A stretch of 64,000 nt of DNA from Phaeosaccion multiseriatum (Eukaryota > Ochrophyta, other classes). Shown here piece by piece: positions 20,510 to 30,689 of this stretch. Each line of letters opens with the position of its first letter. Positions within the stretch are counted from its first letter, which is position 1. The DNA lies in NCBI GenBank assembly GCA_965112735.1, contig OZ218958.1:2170001-2234000 (forward strand), in the 5' to 3' direction. Both the position numbers and the translations under genes were made by a program. The notes below the pieces were generated by a model. That model saw nothing but the letters and a program-made list of their open reading frames with translations. It was not told the origin of the DNA and did no database searches.

Positions 20510-21225
20510 CTTCTTTGGTACAGGGTGGGGTGTAGACGCAAAAGCAAAGGGCGAGGGAAATGTGGGGAGGTGGGAGCAGGGATTTGGCGACGACCGGGTA
20601 TTCGTGCACACACTTCCAGTTTCAGATTATAAAAAACGTAGTACGCCGGCTGACGCTGGCTGGGGGCGCCGGCGATAGCAGATAGCACGTCAGGGGTCAC
20701 ATGCAAACGTACAAACCCACACAATCACACTTTGCACACACATCGACACACACACGCACACAATAACACTTTCACTTTCTTGATCTCTCTCTCTCAACCA
20801 TTTTGAACTACCGCTCCCGGGGTCGACCCCCCTTTCCTTCTCCCCGGGGTACAGACTACTAGACACAGCGGCAAACGGAGGGCAGGGTTATAGCTGGCAT
20901 ATGGGCAGAGATTGGGAGGGCCGGCGCTCTATGTAGTTCACACTCCCCCCCTTCACTCCCTCCCTCCCTCGCTCACTTACTGGCTCTCACTCACTTGTTC
21001 ACACTCACTCACACACTCACTTCAGCCAAGATACCTATTTGCGTCCACGGGAAAGTCGAGAAATGATCAAGTTCGGAGGGGGTGGAACGAAGACCCATCA
21101 ATCAGCGTTTCCGAAAGTCTCGCATTCCGCTTAGACGAAGGTGCATTCTCACGCACTTCTCATCTCTTCGGCCGCGGGTCGCCACCCCCTCTGCTGCGTG
21201 TTCAACAGGGCAGCAGACCTGGGGC
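20510..21225. other. intergenic region upstream of the cyclophilin gene
   Basis: 716 bp between the cyclophilin start (minus) and the stop of the HD-domain gene (minus). It holds a truncated inverted-repeat element (20643-20700), a CA-rich stretch (about 20705-20765) and TCACT-type repeats near 20975-21025. No exon recognised. Confidence 0.55.
20643..20700. mobile_element. truncated MITE-like element
   Basis: The right end GATAGCACGTCAGGGGTCAC (20681-20700) matches the 14171-14312 element's terminal repeat at most positions. It is preceded by a related GCCGGCTGACGCTGGC core and GATAGCAGATAGC. No left terminal repeat is visible, so this looks like a decayed or 5'-truncated copy. It lies about 130 bp upstream of the cyclophilin ATG. 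Confidence 0.55.
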
Positions 21226-22183
21226 TTACGAGCTCGATGTCTTTGCTTCTTCCGAGTCGTCTTGTCTACTTGTTGGGCTTCTTTTCCGCTTGCCTGCTTG
21301 TGTTCCATCTACCCTAAGGCCGTCCATGCTGCTGTCTGCCTTTGCGTGGGGGGCCTCTTGTGTGCTTTCTGCCCCCGCCACACCACCCCCGCCGTCTCCC
21401 CCCTCGTGGTGCGGCCGAGGTTCCTTGGAAAGAGACTCGAGCTCCCTAGTCACGTTGGCTCTGGCGTTGGCCTCGTAAAGGTCCCTCATCTCTTGCGTAG
21501 CGTAGATGTACTCTTTCGCCAGGAAGGATGCGAGCACCGCCGCCCTGCCCTTGTCCCACTCCTCGTTCGACAAGTGCCCATACTCCTGCCGGACGGTGCG
21601 TGTGTACGCATCGTATGCCTCGTTCTCCTCTCCCAGAATGGCCATATCCGCGTCAAGGAAAAGCAGTAGGTCCCCCCGCTCCTCGCCCCCTTCCCCTTCC
21701 GGTTGCGGCTCTACTGCATGGCTCTTCGTAGCGATTATGTAGTTGAAGACCAAGTCCGCGTCCTGCTGGCCCTGCCCTGCGTCCTCGGCAAATTCTCGAG
21801 ACAACTGCGCACTGTCCTCCTCGTTTGTCTTGCTCCTCGCATCGTAAATGGCACTACACGAGTGTATTTCCCGGCACACAAGAAACAGCGAGAGTCAGCG
21901 CTACGCAAAGAGGGCAAGGCGATGAGCCTTAACCTCATGTCACTCACTCGTGAAAGAAGACGGCGAGCTTCACTATCTCTGGTCTGCTCAGCAGCTCGTT
22001 AACCTCGTCCAGGGTCGAGAACATGTGCTCCAAATGGGTAAGCGAGTGGTAGTGCCTGGTACTTGTGCTGTACATCTTGCTCAGCCGCTCCCACCATTCC
22101 GTCTGCTCCTGCTTGGAGACCTCGAGGTGCTCACATAGCGTCTCCCATTCCCTTTGGCAACGCGTCTTCTCACTGATTGACAT
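21226..22183 (-). CDS. HD-superfamily metal-dependent phosphohydrolase
   Basis: Exons 22183-21948 and 21853-21226 give about 287 residues. The catalytic core is an HD domain: HYHSLTHLEHMF with metal-binding His, FFHDAIYD formed across the intron (HD pair at 78-79), and DADMAILG with a third metal-binding Asp. Such predicted HD phosphohydrolases are soluble enzymes acting on nucleotides or phosphate esters, but the substrate is not known. Residues after about 230 are a Gly- and Lys/Ser-rich disordered tail (GGDGGGGVAG, GKRKRSPTSR) that may include a nuclear localisation signal. Confidence 0.85.
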
Positions 22184-22513
22184 CTTTTGGAAAGACAGAT
22201 AGAGGGAAGAGTGGCGGCGTCAGACACTGGACTGCAGCTTCGATCCGGATCGCCTTACCCCCCCCCCCCCCTGTATAAGCCTCCTCGAGTGGGGGGGTCG
22301 GGTCCGGGCTCAGGTGCTACTTGAGCCGTCAGCAAGTTGAGTTTGGGTTCGGCTTCGTCGGCAACTTCCTAAATAATTTCCTTCTCAATTTCAAAATATT
22401 GCAGTTTCAGTGTCAGTGCGCTTTCCTATTTTGATCGGGTCTTGCTTCTCGGGAATCGCTAATTTTTTTTTTTTCATCGCAGCGAAGCGCTCTCTCTGGT
22501 GCACTGTACGGGG
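22184..22513. promoter_or_regulatory. divergent upstream region of HD-domain and cyclin genes
   Basis: 330 bp between the start codons. It contains a C run near 22257-22271, a G run near 22287 and the A/T-rich word CAATTTCAAAATATTG (22386-22401). Both promoters should lie here. Confidence 0.4.
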
Positions 22514-23982
22514 ATGCCGCCCACGGAGCAGCAGCACCCGGTCGCCAAGGACCAGAAGGGCTGCTGGCTCTTGCGCCCTTGCGCCGCGTCTACTGCTGCT
22601 GCCGCTGACACCGGTGGGCCCACCGGCTTAAACGGATTTTTCGCAGCCGTGCAGGGAAGTGCTGCTGCTACTCCGCATTTGGCGATGGTCCCCGGTGCTG
22701 CTGCGGGGGGTGGGGACTGCGCCAAGCTCTATGCTCAGCGCCAGGGGGGTGGCACGGACGGGGCGGCGCTTGCTGCAAACAGTGGGGAGAACACGTGCCA
22801 CAGAAGAAAGATACTGGAAAATACCCGAGAGAGAAGAGCGAATGTGAAGCGGCTTCGGATCATGGTATCAAAGCGTGAGACGTACGCCATAGATGGCCGA
22901 CGTTTGGCAGCTGTGCTTGCCTCGGCGCCTGCAGGCAAGTCTTTTCTTGGAGGGGAGGAAATCTTTGTTCAACCTCACCTCACCCCACCTCACCCCCCAC
23001 CCCCCCCCCCTATTCCTTTCTGTATGAAGTCAAATTTCTGCGTTGCGCTTTTGTCCCTCTTTGGCGCTGAAGCTAACCTCTTTTCCTTTCTTCCCTGAAC
23101 AGAGGACATTCGGCGCTTGGTGGTCGAGTGGTTCATCCTTACTTCCCAAGATCATTCCTACTCACGCGAGGCGGTGGCCGTGGCATCCAACCTCTTCGAC
23201 CGGTTCCTGGTGCAAGAGTTTGGCGATGGAAGGGGACTGGACTATACTTCTGATGCTGCATTCTGGCGCACCATGCAGAGGGTCGCCGTGGTGTCGCTCG
23301 CCCTGGCCATCAAGATGGAAGAGCGTTGGCGTCAAGACGCGTCCGTGCTGTGCACCAGCTTCCGTAACCGTCTGCCTCCGTGTGACATGGATGTGCACGA
23401 AGCCACGCTGCTCGAGAAGGATATTCTGACGGCGCTGGACTGGCGCTTGGCCCCGCCGACTGCCTACGAGTTCGTCAATCACCTGATGGGGCTGTGCAGG
23501 CTCAGATTGGAGGATGGACGCTCAGTGTCCGTACACAAGTATTCTGGAAGGGGGGTAGGAGTAGAGGAGGAGATAGAGTTGGATCTTGCTGTCATATCTA
23601 CGCATGCCTGGGATTGTATTGACTTGTCGTTCTACGAAGCCCACCTGGTGTGCATGGGAGCTCCCCTTGTTGGGTTCGGCAGCATTCTCGTGGGCATTAG
23701 CGTCGCCAAGCGCGAAACCCAAGAGGGACAAGACGGACGGCAGAAACGGAAGCGGTACGTCTGCCGAACCCCCTTTGCTTTGTTGGTGTAGTAGTATCTG
23801 CGTGTGTTGCTAGCCGTCTAACACAGTGTTTATTATTCTGCAGGTACGAGTCGTGCGAAAGGGAGGTGCTCGACATGGCCGCCAAGTGCAAGCTGTCGCA
23901 GCGCGACCTCCACGAATCCGCTGAAGCCCTGCACGCGCTGCTCATGCCCTCTGCTCACCAATTTGAGGAGAGGCAATGTGAG

Positions 23983-24029
<47 letters not shown>

Positions 24030-24414
24030 TTCCCTGCCGCCCGTGCCACTGCATTCGCAGCTCGTCGGGGGCAAAGGGGAGGAGAGGGAGCTTCAGAGTC
24101 CCACCAGCGCAGCCGACATTGCCCGAGTGGAGAAGGAAGCAGCAACTGGGCCGCTCAGGACCTTTGCGGCTGTTCAACCGCAAGGCGCCTTGCCGAAGTT
24201 CGGCGAGACCGCTTCTCCTGGAGCTCTTTCAGGTCTGTTCCGGCCACTGGCCGCAAAAGCCACTGTTGGGCAAAGGCAGCCGACTGCAAAGGCCGCTGGT
24301 GCGGCAGAGCTTGCTGCCGGTGCTCCTTGGGGGTTCGGTGGAGAGGGCAGCTGCTTTGCGGCGAAGCGGGGGCTGGACGATACGGCACAGCCATGTAAGC
24401 GAGTGAGGCGGTGA
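22514..24414 (+). CDS. cyclin with C-terminal poly-Gln tract
   Basis: Exons 22514-22934, 23103-23754 and 23844-24414 give about 547 residues. The N-terminal 90 residues are Ala/Gly-rich. The cyclin fold runs from about 95 to 300: RRKILENTRERRANVKRLRI, DIRRLVVEWFIL, the cyclin signature REAVAVASNLFDRFL, VAVVSLALAIKMEER and LEKDILTALDWRLAPPTAYE. It should therefore bind and activate a cyclin-dependent kinase; the CDK partner and phase cannot be read from sequence. A poly-Gln run encoded by CAG repeats lies near residue 410. Intron 1 begins with GC rather than GT (GCAAGT at 22935) and is needed to keep the cyclin fold in frame. Confidence 0.85.
23989..24026 (+). repeat. (CAG)n repeat encoding poly-Gln
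   Basis: About 13 CAG/CAA codons in frame in exon 3 of the cyclin gene. Confidence 0.9.
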
Positions 24415-24988
24415 TTTATATACATTCATTAACGGCAGCGAGAGGCTTTCTCTCAAACTGTGACCCATAGAACAAAATATAAAAAAGGCATGCGCATATT
24501 TTCACGAGTGAAAAGGCTAACTCTCCTCTCGATATGCAGGTCCTATTTTCTCTTGCTGTTCCGTCTCACAGGGTCTTTCTGCAGTATCGCAAGCCAACAG
24601 CTCGCATGTAGTGACAGGAGAGGTGACCCATGGGGCCACATGCTTGGTACGCACGTCAGGCTGTTGTTGTTCAATACACGTACGCCTGGCACAGCGGGAG
24701 AAGGTTGGCGCAAGTTTGGCACACAACCGGAGGGCTGTTGTTTTCCGGCCTCCAGCAGCACACATCGTAGAAGAACGATGGGGGGGGGGCTACCTGGGGA
24801 TGATGGCCCCTCCCCCTCTGCCGCTCGCTCGCCTCTCCAAACCAAACATCCCGTAGCCGGGATTGGATAGATTCTCACGCTGAAGACAGGCCCCTCTCCC
24901 ACCAGGCAGCCCGTACAATGGGTGCGACGAGGCAGAGTGAGCTCCTACTCCAGCAGCTGCCAATGGAGGGAAAAGATTGGGGTCACGT
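24415..24988. other. intergenic region between convergent cyclin and LSm3 genes
   Basis: 574 bp containing both 3' regions. Open frames exist on the minus strand (for example 24543-24902), but their composition and lack of conserved motifs do not support a gene. Nothing else seen. Confidence 0.5.
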
Positions 24989-25350
24989 CTACGTCCGTAA
25001 CGGAGGCGAGATGAGGATCACCACATCGCCACGGACAAACAACATCTCCACCGTTCTCTTGCTGGTCCTGACAATCTCTTCGTACGTGTCCTCGTCCACC
25101 TCCACCGTCGTCACCGTCTCCTCCACGTCCCCCAGCACCATGTTCAAGTGCTGGTCGTATGCCTGTGTAGTTGTTGGTGTGGTGTGTGAGCGAGGGTTTG
25201 AAGATCGGGGGTGGGATGGATCGGAGGGCGCAAGCATGACAAACTCACGTGCAACTTCCCGCGCAGCTCCCTGTCGCCTCGGCACTTGACGTGTATTCTC
25301 TCATCGAGGGAGAGCCTTATCAGATCCAGCGGCTCCTCCACGCCAGCCAT
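24989..25350 (-). CDS. LSM3: U6 snRNA-associated Sm-like protein LSm3
   Basis: Two exons, 25350-25249 and 25162-24989, give 91 residues, close to the usual size of about 100. It begins [20 protein letters not shown]. The Sm1 motif is [20 protein letters not shown], joined across the intron, then [20 protein letters not shown]. The Sm2 motif is [15 protein letters not shown]. This matches LSm3, a subunit of the LSm2-8 ring on U6 snRNA (splicing, nucleus) and the LSm1-7 ring (mRNA decay, cytoplasm). The intron sits exactly between the strands of the Sm1 motif. Confidence 0.95.
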
Positions 25351-25581
25351 GGCAGCAGCAAAGCAGCCTGTCTGTCGCCAGGGGCGGGCAGATCCTGCTG
25401 ACCACCCCGACGTGGAAACTGAACGATTATTTCCCCAGACGCGCCAAGTGAGGTTATTCAAGTCAGAGAGAGAGAGAAGAAAACGCTGCCGAATAGCCTG
25501 CCAGGGGTCGACATGGGGGCTCGCATGAAGGTCGCAAAGTTGCGTTGATGGTTGGGAGAGGGGATACTACTTTCGTCCCGA
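25351..25581. promoter_or_regulatory. bidirectional upstream region, LSm3 and HAD-like genes
   Basis: 231 bp between divergent start codons. A GA-rich patch (about 25470-25485) is the only recognisable element. Confidence 0.35.
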
Positions 25582-26403
25582 ATGGCAACGGCATCGTTGC
25601 ACAGGATGGAAGGCGTTGGGCGATACCGTAGCGAGGAGGAGTGGCAGCAGACGTGCCACACCGTTGTCAGCCACCTCCAAGACGCAATGCAGATCAACTT
25701 CCTGGCGCTGGACTTCGACTTGACTGTGCTAGACGTCCACACGAGGGGCAGATGGACAGGCAGCGTGGAGGAGCTCACTGAGCGAATACGCCCCTTCTTC
25801 AGGTAGGTGCACCTTCCTGAGTCTAGTTTCGCCCAGCCGTGCTGAAGTGACAGCAGCAGTGACAGCAGTAGCAGCGGCCCTGCACTCTCAGCGCTTTCAC
25901 GGCCTTAGAAAGAGTCCCCCTCCCCCCTACATGTGATGGATTTGTCGCAGGACGCTCATCCCCATGGCGATGGACCGCGGCATGTGTGTAGCGATTGTGA
26001 CTTTCTCACCCCAAGTGTCGACCATCAAGCAAGTACTGGGATGCGCCTTTCCAGACATTGCAAACAGGATCCCAGTGAGAGGGGAAGATGGCATGTGGGA
26101 GTACGAAGGATCAGGCGCGAGAGCAGGCAAACAGGTACGTTGTGAGGGCGGCTGCGCTCCTCTGCTGCTTAGCGTGGCTCTGACCACGCCTGCTGCCCAT
26201 AATCCCCGCAGACGCACATTGCCTCAGCAGTGGAGGAGCTGACGGATAGATATGCAGTGAGCATTACCCGCAGCAGCACGCTGCTGGTGGACGACGACCT
26301 GAACAACGTGCAAAGTGCGCTATCTTCGGCTGTCAAGGCGGTCTGGTGCAACCCGGATGACGTGGACCGCATGGTCGACGAACTGCAGAGCATGAAACCA
26401 TGA
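25582..26403 (+). CDS. HAD-like phosphatase
   Basis: Exons 25582-25802, 25951-26134 and 26212-26403 give about 198 residues. HAD motif I is LALDFDLTVLD, with predicted nucleophile Asp44 and acid/base Asp46. Motif II is probably the Thr/Ser in AIVTFSPQ, and the acidic motif IV is LLVDDDLNNV. A conserved Lys for motif III is less clear. The size fits a cap-less or small-cap phosphatase. The substrate is unknown. No leader peptide is visible, so a cytosolic location is likely. Confidence 0.75.
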
Positions 26404-26897
26404 AAGACCTCTGGCGGGTGGCTACTGCGCCGTCTCTTACCACTGCCCACAGCCTCTGTGACAAGCACACGTCAAGACGATGCGAGGGAGCCGACCGAGC
26501 GAGCGGGCGAGTAGGCCATTGAAAGATTGACATAGACTCTCTTTCGCTGGGCACACCCTCTCAAGCGTCCCAGAAATTCAGCATTCGCTTGGACGAGACA
26601 AGATTTCGAGCCTCCTCGCTAGACGGAGGCCTCTCTGCAGTATGAGTTCAACGTACATTAGAAGGGAGAGGGGCGATTGCACCTTAGGAGGTCGAGAGTC
26701 ATGCGAGAAAACACAACAGAGGACTATACATTGTACACAACAAAAAAAAAATCACAGTGTACATTGAAGAAAATGGAAGGAAGTGGGCCTCCCCCCCCCC
26801 CCCAACCAGGCCAATTTGCTGCCTTACTGTCCCAAAGTCCTCACCCTCCGTTCGTTGACCTCCTTTTAATTTTTTTTTTTGCTCTCTCTGCGTGAAA
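26404..26897. other. intergenic region before the raffinose-synthase-like gene
   Basis: 494 bp between two plus-strand genes. It includes an A run (26739-26748), a C run (26791-26803) and a T-rich run (26866-26880) immediately upstream of the next ATG. No exon was recognised. Confidence 0.5.
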
Positions 26898-29800
26898 ATG
26901 TGGGAATACCTTGTGGGTGGAGGCGTCGCTGCAGGATCCCTGCTTCTTGCAGCGCGTGTGTGCTGGGCAAACCGGCGACAGCAGCGGCTTCGAAGTCGAC
27001 GAGGAAGCACGGACAGTGGTGATACGCTACTTGGCGTGGTGAATGAAATGAGGCTCGGAGAGAACAATTGCTACTCTCTCCCGCTGGAGGGGGCCCCGGG
27101 AAACTGCTCGTCCGACATGCAGGTCACAGCAGAGGCTGTATCTGAGAACATTGCGTTTTTCACTTTCCACCGTGAGCGGCAGGAGGCAGGGCAAGACAGG
27201 ACGCCCGCGAGGAACTTGAAGCGGCAGCGAGCGCCAGCGGGACCGAATAGAAGTGTGTGGAAAATTGGACGAACGCGAGGCTACAATTGCCGGCTCATGG
27301 CGCTCTCCCGATTCAAGATTTGGTGGATGAAGCCCGCGCACTTTTGTCGAGAAAGGGACGTCCCCCCCGAGACGGTCATGCTCCTCTGTCGAGTTGACGA
27401 GCAGCCCGGCCTCGCTTCGTACAGTGTATTTATCCCCATGCTTGACGGCACAGCGCGCTGCCACCTTCGCGGGTACAGGCACGGGGGCATTTGGTCGTCG
27501 GCTCCGTCCGACCTGGATGGGCTGGAGCTGGTGGCGGAGACTGGAGATTCCCAGACGCCTCTACCCCAGAGCTGCACAGGCTTGTGCGTCGGCGTCGGGT
27601 CGGACCCTTACTTGCTGCTGCAGCAAGCCTTTGAGAAGGTCAGGGAGCACCACAGTGCCATCAGCAGCAGGGGCGCCTCTCCCCGAAGCCGCAACGGCGG
27701 ACACGCAGCCGAAGGAGAAAGAGGAGGAGGAGGGGGAGGAGGAGGAGATGACCATTACCAACTCTCTGCCCAAAGCAACGGTAGCCCTGGAAAGACCTTA
27801 ACCGAGGGCGGCAAGCAGCCCACCAAAGCCGCCACCGCAGCTGCTGAGGGTGCCAAAGGCCAGGACTACGGCTACGCGGACGGCTTCGGCTGGTGTACGT
27901 GGGACTCGTGCTACACGTCCGTGGACCACGACAAGGTCATAGAAGGGCTGCGTAGCCTCGCCGACGCCGGCTGCAGCCCCAGGTGGGTGGTTCTCGATGA
28001 CGGCTGGCAGAGTGTGGGTAATCCCGAGGCCAATAATGGGGAGCAGTGGCGGGACCGCATGACGGGCTTCGCCTCCAACCACAAGTTCGCGCGCTTGTCT
28101 GACACCGTCGCGGAGGCCAAGGACACGTACAGAGTGAAGCACTTCTTCGTGTGGCATGCGGTGCTCGGCTATTGGCTGGGCGTGGACGCCGACCAACCGG
28201 CCTTTGCCCCACTGCGGGCCCGCTGGGCAGGCATGTACGTGCCCCCGGGCATCGCCAAGTCAGATCCTGACTTTCAGCGCCTGCGCCTTGTCAACAAGTT
28301 CCTCTTAGAGCCTTTCAAGGCCATGCGGAGACGCTTCGGCTTTGGGCTCGTGCCGCCCGAGTACGTAGGACTGTTCTACGACGAGTACCACAGGCAAGAA
28401 AGAGGTCCCTCAGGCCAAGATACGAGGGGAAGGATGATGCAGTCGATAGCAGCAATCACCCACCTACCCACTTACCTCTCATATTCTCCAATCCATTTTT
28501 CTCCTTCCAGCTACCTCAAATCCCAGGGAGTGGACGGGCTGAAGGTCGACACACAGGTATCTAACCCAACCCAGTCAGTCCAGCCTATACCCCATGGGGA
28601 AGGACGACCAAGAAACGCTCGTTCTGCCCGCTGCTCTTTCCTGCCCTCTCCTGCTAACAAGCCAAGCGCGATGTGGTTTGGCTTCTCCCCTTCCCCTTTG
28701 TCGTGGTCAGGCCATGCTGGGTACCCTGGGCTCTGGAAACGGCGGGAGCGTGCACGTCACCTCCGTAGCACAGGCTGCGCTGCGGTCGAGCGTCGAGCGC
28801 CACTTCACAGGCGGGCAGAACATCATGCACTGCATGTGCCACGATAACCAAATCCTGCTGCCAATGGCGGGGCTGTACCACCGGCAGCAGCAGCAGAAGG
28901 AGGAGGGGGGAGGGGAGGGGGAAGGTGGCAGAGGCCCCCCCGGTCCCTTTGTTCGGGGAAGTGACGACTTCTACCCTAAGGACAAGGCTGCACACGGCCC
29001 CCACTTGTACGCCAACGCCTTCAACGCGCTTTACATTGTGGGCTGCGGCCTCTCTCAGTGCTGGGATATGTTCCAGACGTCGCTCGGCAAGGAGAGCATG
29101 ATGCACGCCGCCGCACGAGCCGTCAGTGGTGCGTACGTGCGCGACCCTCCTTCCCTCCCTCCCTCCCTCCCTCCCTCTTTTCGCACAAAAGGAGACCCTG
29201 GCCTGAGCCTAAACCCCTTTTCCCTCCCCGCATGTCGCGCTATGCATGCATGTGAATCCAAACCAAACCGCAGGAGGGCCAATCTACGTGAGCGACAAGC
29301 CCGGCTCTTCCAACATGGCCGTGCTCAAGAAGCTCGTGCTGGAGGACGGAAGTGTGCCCCGGCCTATGCAAAACGCCATGCCCACCGTGGCTTCGCTGTT
29401 CAACGACCCGCAGCACAACGCCGAGGAGCCCTGCCTCTTTCTGTGGAACCGCAATGCTGCCTCGCCGGGTGAGAGGGAGGAGGAGCAGCAGCAGCAGGAG
29501 GAGGAGGAGGAGGAGGAGGAGGAGGAGGAGGAGGAGGAGAACGAGGAGGAGAACGAGGAGAACGAGGATGGGAAGGAGGAGGAAGGGGAAGAGAAGGGGG
29601 AGAAAGGACAAGAAACAGCCCCATCTACTGTCAGCAAGAGAAGCATGCTCAAGTGTCCCTCCCCTCCCTCCCTCCCCTGCCCTCCCCTCCCATGCTATGC
29701 TTGCGCTGTGGGAACAAACGAGCGCAGGGCACGGAATCCTCGCGGTGTTCAACATCTACGGCAGCTCCTGGGACCAAAAGACGCGGGCCTATGAGTTCGT

Positions 29801-30455
29801 CAAGGGCTCGGCGCCACGGAAGGGGGTGACAGCGTGTCCTACCCTGTCGGCCAGGGACTGCTACTCGCTGGCCACGTCTCACTCAGAGGGTAACATGTAC
29901 GTCACCTACTTGCATCGCCAAGAGCACTTCGTGGCGGGGGGGCTGGATCACAGGGTGGAGCTACGGCCGCTGGGATGCATGGACTTTGAAGTGGCAATGG
30001 TGGTGCGGCTACGACTCTTGAGGGGGCAGCAGCAGGCGGAGCTGTCGGACAGCGACAATGGCAAGCACACGCAAGTCAGCGTTGCCGTCATTGGCTTGCC
30101 TCACCTGTACAACTCGGGCGGAGTCATTCAAGAGGAGGAGGTGCTGCAGGCCAGCGGCAAGAGGCTGCCTGACGGTGCCGCGGAAGGTGAAGGCTCGGCA
30201 CTCCGCGTAAGAGCGCGAGGAAGCGGAGTACTGCTTCTCGTGTGCTCTGCGCCCCCTCAGCGCGTGACGCTCGACGGACAGGAGGCAGTCTTCACCTTCA
30301 CCCGCCAGAGTCCGAGCCATAGCCCTGCGGCTCCTTCTTCGGCCCCTTCCAGCACGTCCCCTCCTCCCGGGGGGCATGCAGCGGGGAAGCTGCAGCTGGG
30401 GCGGCTCACAACGACTGTGGATGGCGGGGGGGGTGACCTAATCTTTGCATGGTGA
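26898..30455 (+). CDS. raffinose-synthase-like GH36 glycosyl hydrolase/transferase
   Basis: Exons 26898-28393, 28511-28556, 28711-29128, 29274-29468 and 29728-30455 give about 960 residues. Family motifs in order are GFGWCTWDSCYTSV, WVVLDDGWQ, GVDGLKVDTQ with predicted nucleophile Asp512, CMCHDNQ, SDDFYP and GGPIYVSDKPG. This is the raffinose synthase / seed-imbibition alpha-galactosidase group, which moves or hydrolyses alpha-galactosyl units. Residues 1-24 (MWEYLVGGGVAAGSLLLAAR) form an N-terminal membrane anchor or signal, unusual for the cytosolic plant enzymes. Low-complexity insertions occur near 270-320 and 600-625. Intron 1 has a GC donor (GCAAGA at 28394) and must be removed to join DEYH to SYLKSQG. 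Intron 4 is mostly GAG repeats. The true donor specificity is uncertain. Confidence 0.85.
29483..29541 (+). repeat. (GAG)n/(CAG)n repeat inside intron 4 of the GH36 gene
   Basis: The repeat starts about 15 bp after the GTGAGAGG donor at 29469. It is open in two frames but interrupts the conserved protein, so I treat it as intronic. Confidence 0.65.
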
Positions 30456-30689
30456 AGGAAATGTTCACACTTTGTATTCCTGACTGATGTAAATATGATG
30501 GACCCAACTCTGTACACACAACTCGATTGGAGCAAGCGCTCTTTCCGGAGCAGGAGCAGAGCAGGCTGTCGCTCTGTAAGCCAAGCTTCGCTTCTTGTGG
30601 CCAGTCTCATTGAAGTCCCTTTCTGCTCTCTGGCGTGTGTGTCTCCTTGGCCCTCTTCCCCCGCTTGGCACGACACGGCCACACACGGC

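Noticed and set aside
24543-24902. Minus-strand open frame of 119 codons between cyclin and LSm3
   Set aside because: No recognisable motif and composition unlike the neighbouring genes; it fits the 3' untranslated space of two convergent genes better.
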